Assembly (NCBI GenBank): GCA_000435335.1
Contig: FR891300.1
Coordinates: forward strand, 1-24,688
Direction of reading: 5' to 3'
Length of the DNA stretch: 24,688 bases
From: Clostridium sp. CAG:964
GTDB lineage: Bacteria; Bacillota; Clostridia; Oscillospirales; Acutalibacteraceae
The notes under the pieces are model-generated. The model worked only from the letters and a program-made list of their open reading frames with translations, ran no database searches and was not told the origin of the DNA. Positions within the stretch are counted from its first letter, which is position 1, and the number at the start of each line of letters is the position of its first letter. This document shows positions 22,909 through 24,688 of this stretch, in pieces. The position numbers were made by a program, and so were the translations under genes.

Positions 22909-23676
22909 TTATCTTTTCTTATACAATACAAGTTCCGGATTTTTACCGTCTTCTTCATAAGTGCAGATAAGAATAAAATCCATATCTGCAACAACGCCGA
23001 AGCATCTATCGCCGCCGTATTCACATTCAAGCTGATTGCCCAGATACGTCTTTGCGTCATTCAAAAACTTAACCGCTTGCCCATTCGGAAGCCGGTACTC
23101 AAGATTCACATACTTTCCCACAAGAGCATTCAGCTTCTCCACCTTTGGCATTCCGTCAACATTCAATTCGTTAATCTCATTGATTAGCCTTTTCTTGAAT
23201 TCTTCAAATTGCCCGTTATCGCTGAGTTCATCGTATTTTTTCCAGTAATCCAAAGTAGGAAGCAGCTCTTTCATATAAGAACGGGCTTGTTCCTCCGAGA
23301 AATTCTCGCTTACCATATTTTTAACACAAACTTCAATTAAGTCGTCCATATCATTGTAAGTATATGTTCCGTCGGCATAACACCACTTACAATAGTCCTC
23401 GTTGAAAGAACCGTCGTGATTGTGTCCGATAATATCATCATCTTCAAGCGGCATTCCGCAGCATTGACAAATAAGCTTTCTCGGTGAGCCTAAAAGTGTA
23501 TTTATAGAAACATCAAATACTTCTGACAGCAATTTCAATGTTTCCGTATTCGGAACTGTTTCTCCGTTTTCCCAACGAGAAACTGCCTGACGACTTACAA
23601 AAACTTTTTCTGCAAGCTCATTCTGCGACATTCCCTTTTTAGTACGAAGTTCAAGTATTACCTGTTTTGTATCCAT
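22909..23676 (-). CDS. XRE-family regulator with zinc ribbon
   Basis: The 255-residue protein has an N-terminal helix-turn-helix of the Cro/cI type (residues 5-60; MSQNELAEKVFVSRQAVSRWENG). A short zinc ribbon follows with Cys pairs C70/C73 (CQCCGMPL) and C96/C99 (YCKWCYADG), as in the Putative zinc ribbon family Zn_ribbon_2. A helical stretch (110-165) and a C-terminal beta-rich domain of unknown role (about 170-255) complete it. GGGAGGT precedes ATG 23676. A promoter and a perfect 15-bp palindrome lie upstream, suggesting regulation of its own gene. Its targets are unknown. Confidence 0.88.
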   Translation of the reverse strand: MDTKQVILELRTKKGMSQNELAEKVFVSRQAVSRWENGETVPNTETLKLLSEVFDVSINTLLGSPRKLICQCCGMPLEDDDIIGHNHDGSFNEDYCKWCYADGTYTYNDMDDLIEVCVKNMVSENFSEEQARSYMKELLPTLDYWKKYDELSDNGQFEEFKKRLINEINELNVDGMPKVEKLNALVGKYVNLEYRLPNGQAVKFLNDAKTYLGNQLECEYGGDRCFGVVADMDFILICTYEEDGKNPELVLYKKR

Positions 23677-23701
23677 TACGCAGTACCTCCCTTACACCTT
23701 T

Positions 23702-23730
23702 ATTATAGTCTCACGCATTATCTAAAACAA
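23702..23730 (-). promoter_or_regulatory. Promoter of the XRE gene
   Basis: On the minus strand TTGTTT (23730-23725) and TATAAT (23707-23702) are 17 bp apart, about 26 bp before the start codon. The -35 is weaker than consensus. Confidence 0.55.
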
Positions 23731-23745
23731 GCAACTCGCAGTTGC
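23731..23745 (-). promoter_or_regulatory. Palindromic operator candidate beside the XRE promoter
   Basis: GCAACTCGCAGTTGC is a perfect 6-3-6 inverted repeat that abuts the -35 box of the XRE promoter. Size and symmetry suit a Cro/cI-type dimer. Position next to the -35 would allow activation or repression. Confidence 0.5.
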
Positions 23746-23776
23746 TGTCCTTATTACTCGGTTTTTTCGTTCACAG

Positions 23777-24062
23777 TTAGATTTCCTGTTTTTTGTTTTC
23801 TTTTTGCTGCATATCCTCATCGGCTTTTGTAATCATCTGTCTGTACTGTTCTTTTACACTTTCCGGTGCAAGTATCTGTACCCGGCCATTAAAGCCAAAC
23901 GCCCAACCAAAAAAGGTCGGACGGTATCATCTTGCGGTCACAGGAAGTGCCGTTGCCCTTCAGAAAGGCGAGGATGTCCGCCGTTGTGGCATAATGCTTG
24001 GCGTCCGTGTTTTGCCAAAGGTATTTCAATATGTATAACAGTCTGCTCTTGGATTCTACCAT
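23777..24062 (-). pseudogene. Remnant of a WYL-domain transcriptional regulator
   Basis: From ATG 24062 (AGGAGTG upstream) the frame reads a winged-helix start of the kind MVESKSRLLYILKYLWQ, then TTADILAFLKGNG and SCDRKMIPSDL, typical of WYL-family regulators. It runs into a stop after about 60 codons. In another frame, from about 23920 down to TAA at 23777, a typical C-terminal end follows: FGFNGRVQILAPESVKEQYR and an acidic-basic tail ENKKQEI. The central roughly 200 residues, including the WYL domain, are gone and the two ends are joined out of frame. It is a decayed gene left by internal deletion, with no function expected. ORFs on the plus strand here are shadows. Confidence 0.7.
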
Positions 24063-24094
24063 AGCTTCACTCCTGTTGTTTTTCGTGGAAGCCC

Positions 24095-24565
24095 TTATTT
24101 CTTTGAGCTTCTTTTCAGCTCGTATGTACCGCCGACTGTGCTTTCACCGCCAATCAGGGTAAGTGTATCACCGCTGGTGGAAAATTCATAGGTGGAATCC
24201 CGCACCGACTCGTTGGCGTAATCAATCATGAGCTTGTTGCCGTCGATGGTATAGGTGAAATCATAGGATATGGAGGGCAGCTCCATTGCGCCGCTTCCGC
24301 TGCCGTCAAAGAAATAAGTGGTCGTTCCGTCGAAATCCCATGTGCCTGCAAGTGCGTCTGTGCCGCCGGAGCAGTCCTTTGCAAGCAGTACAAGGGAAAT
24401 GATAATTACCGCCGGTGCGGCAATCATACCGCAAAGCACCATACGGTGCGTCGTTTGTTTTTCCTTTCTTTTTCTGATTCTCTTTACCGTTCGATCTGAC
24501 TCGTTCGGGAATCGTCCCGGCGGTTGCTGCCTAACGGTGCGGTTCGATTGATAATTCTGTCTCAT
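24095..24565 (-). CDS. Membrane-anchored protein with lipocalin-like (DUF5640-type) domain
   Basis: This 156-residue protein has a very basic cytoplasmic N terminus (1-40; RIRKRKEK), one membrane helix (about 43-63) and an extracellular beta domain (70-140). The domain has the pattern GTWDFDGTTTYFFDGSGSG, YTIDGNKLMIDY, and STSGDTLTLIGG: a repeated 'Gly-Thr-Trp ... display' sheet like the DUF5640/lipocalin-like domains common in Clostridia. Function is unknown. GGAGAAG precedes ATG 24565. The gene is noticeably richer in G+C than the genes to the left and is flanked by terminators and a pseudogene, which suggests acquired DNA. Confidence 0.8.
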   Translation of the reverse strand: MRQNYQSNRTVRQQPPGRFPNESDRTVKRIRKRKEKQTTHRMVLCGMIAAPAVIIISLVLLAKDCSGGTDALAGTWDFDGTTTYFFDGSGSGAMELPSISYDFTYTIDGNKLMIDYANESVRDSTYEFSTSGDTLTLIGGESTVGGTYELKRSSKK

Positions 24566-24590
24566 GTGGTCTTCTCCGATCCAATCGAAA

Positions 24591-24620
24591 GGGCGATGAC
24601 GGCAATGTCCGTCATCGCCC
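24591..24620 (-). terminator. Terminator between the last two genes
   Basis: GGGCGATGACGG (24591-24602) and CCGTCATCGCCC (24609-24620) form a perfect 12-bp GC-rich stem with a 6-nt loop. On the minus strand it follows the partial gene at the window end, with only a short TTTC afterward. Confidence 0.7.
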
Positions 24621-24644
24621 TTTGCTCAAAGGTTTGCTGCTGAT

Positions 24645-24688
24645 TTATTCAGCGTTTTCTTTCTTCTTTTTGCTGTAAACTGTGATGC
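24645..24688 (-). CDS. 3' end of a probable membrane protein (partial)
   Basis: Only the last 13 codons are inside the window: ITVYSKKKKENAE, then TAA. The hydrophobic lead into a KKKK tail resembles the C terminus of a membrane- or wall-anchored protein. The call rests on this, on the in-frame stop, and on the terminator 25 bases downstream. No function can be assigned. Confidence 0.45.
   Translation of the reverse strand, partial: ITVYSKKKKENAE

Noticed and set aside
23793..24064. Two plus-strand ORFs of 81 and 86 codons
   Set aside because: They are antisense to the recognisable WYL regulator remnants and lack ribosome sites.

Overview
The window looks like a chromosomal segment of a low-GC anaerobic Firmicute, most likely a gut Clostridia of the Ruminococcaceae/Oscillospiraceae type. 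The grounds are Gram-positive secretion and tail-anchor signals, strong GGAGG ribosome sites, consensus sigma-A promoters, a Ruminococcus-like type II-A Cas9 and an AhpC/TrxR-type peroxide defence. I cannot name the species.

Bases 1-6190 carry a complete type II-A CRISPR-Cas locus. The operon cas9-cas1-cas2-csn2 reads leftwards. A 62-bp leader ending in ATTTGAG abuts the first repeat, which the window edge cuts at 30 nt. tracrRNA is encoded divergently just upstream of cas9, with a near-perfect promoter and an intrinsic terminator, and its predicted repeat:anti-repeat duplex has the same layout as that of S. pyogenes. Bases 6190-6630 have no convincing large gene. They hold a nested inverted repeat with a 23-codon ORF, followed by hairpins.

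Bases 6565-12590 hold a leftward surface-protein cluster. It consists of a 1398-residue secreted protein (possible aerolysin/ETX-MTX2-like beta-rich module, GLUG-type repeats, C-terminal membrane anchor), a translationally overlapping single-pass membrane protein, and two small exported proteins that share an EVxAxI motif. Bases 12684-15250 are a leftward lrgA-lrgB-gntR-cytidylate-kinase-like operon. A 17-bp perfect dyad made of two FadR-type operator sites covers its promoter, which suggests autoregulation by the GntR protein.

Bases 15421-19691 are a rightward spermidine/putrescine ABC importer, potABCD, with overlapping genes and a strong terminator. PotA has an extra C-terminal TOBE-like repeat. 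A palindrome-rich gap leads to a rightward peroxide operon (20065-22440). It encodes AhpC and a flavoprotein reductase in which the AhpF thioredoxin-like domains sit at the C terminus instead of the N terminus.

From 22440 to the end the sequence looks accessory. It contains a candidate leftward structured RNA with its own promoter and terminator followed by a 19-codon ORF with an excellent ribosome site, an XRE regulator with a zinc ribbon, a gutted WYL-type regulator pseudogene, a small membrane protein with a lipocalin-like domain, and the last codons of another membrane protein. Base composition appears more GC-rich from about 23930 onward, suggesting a join to acquired DNA.
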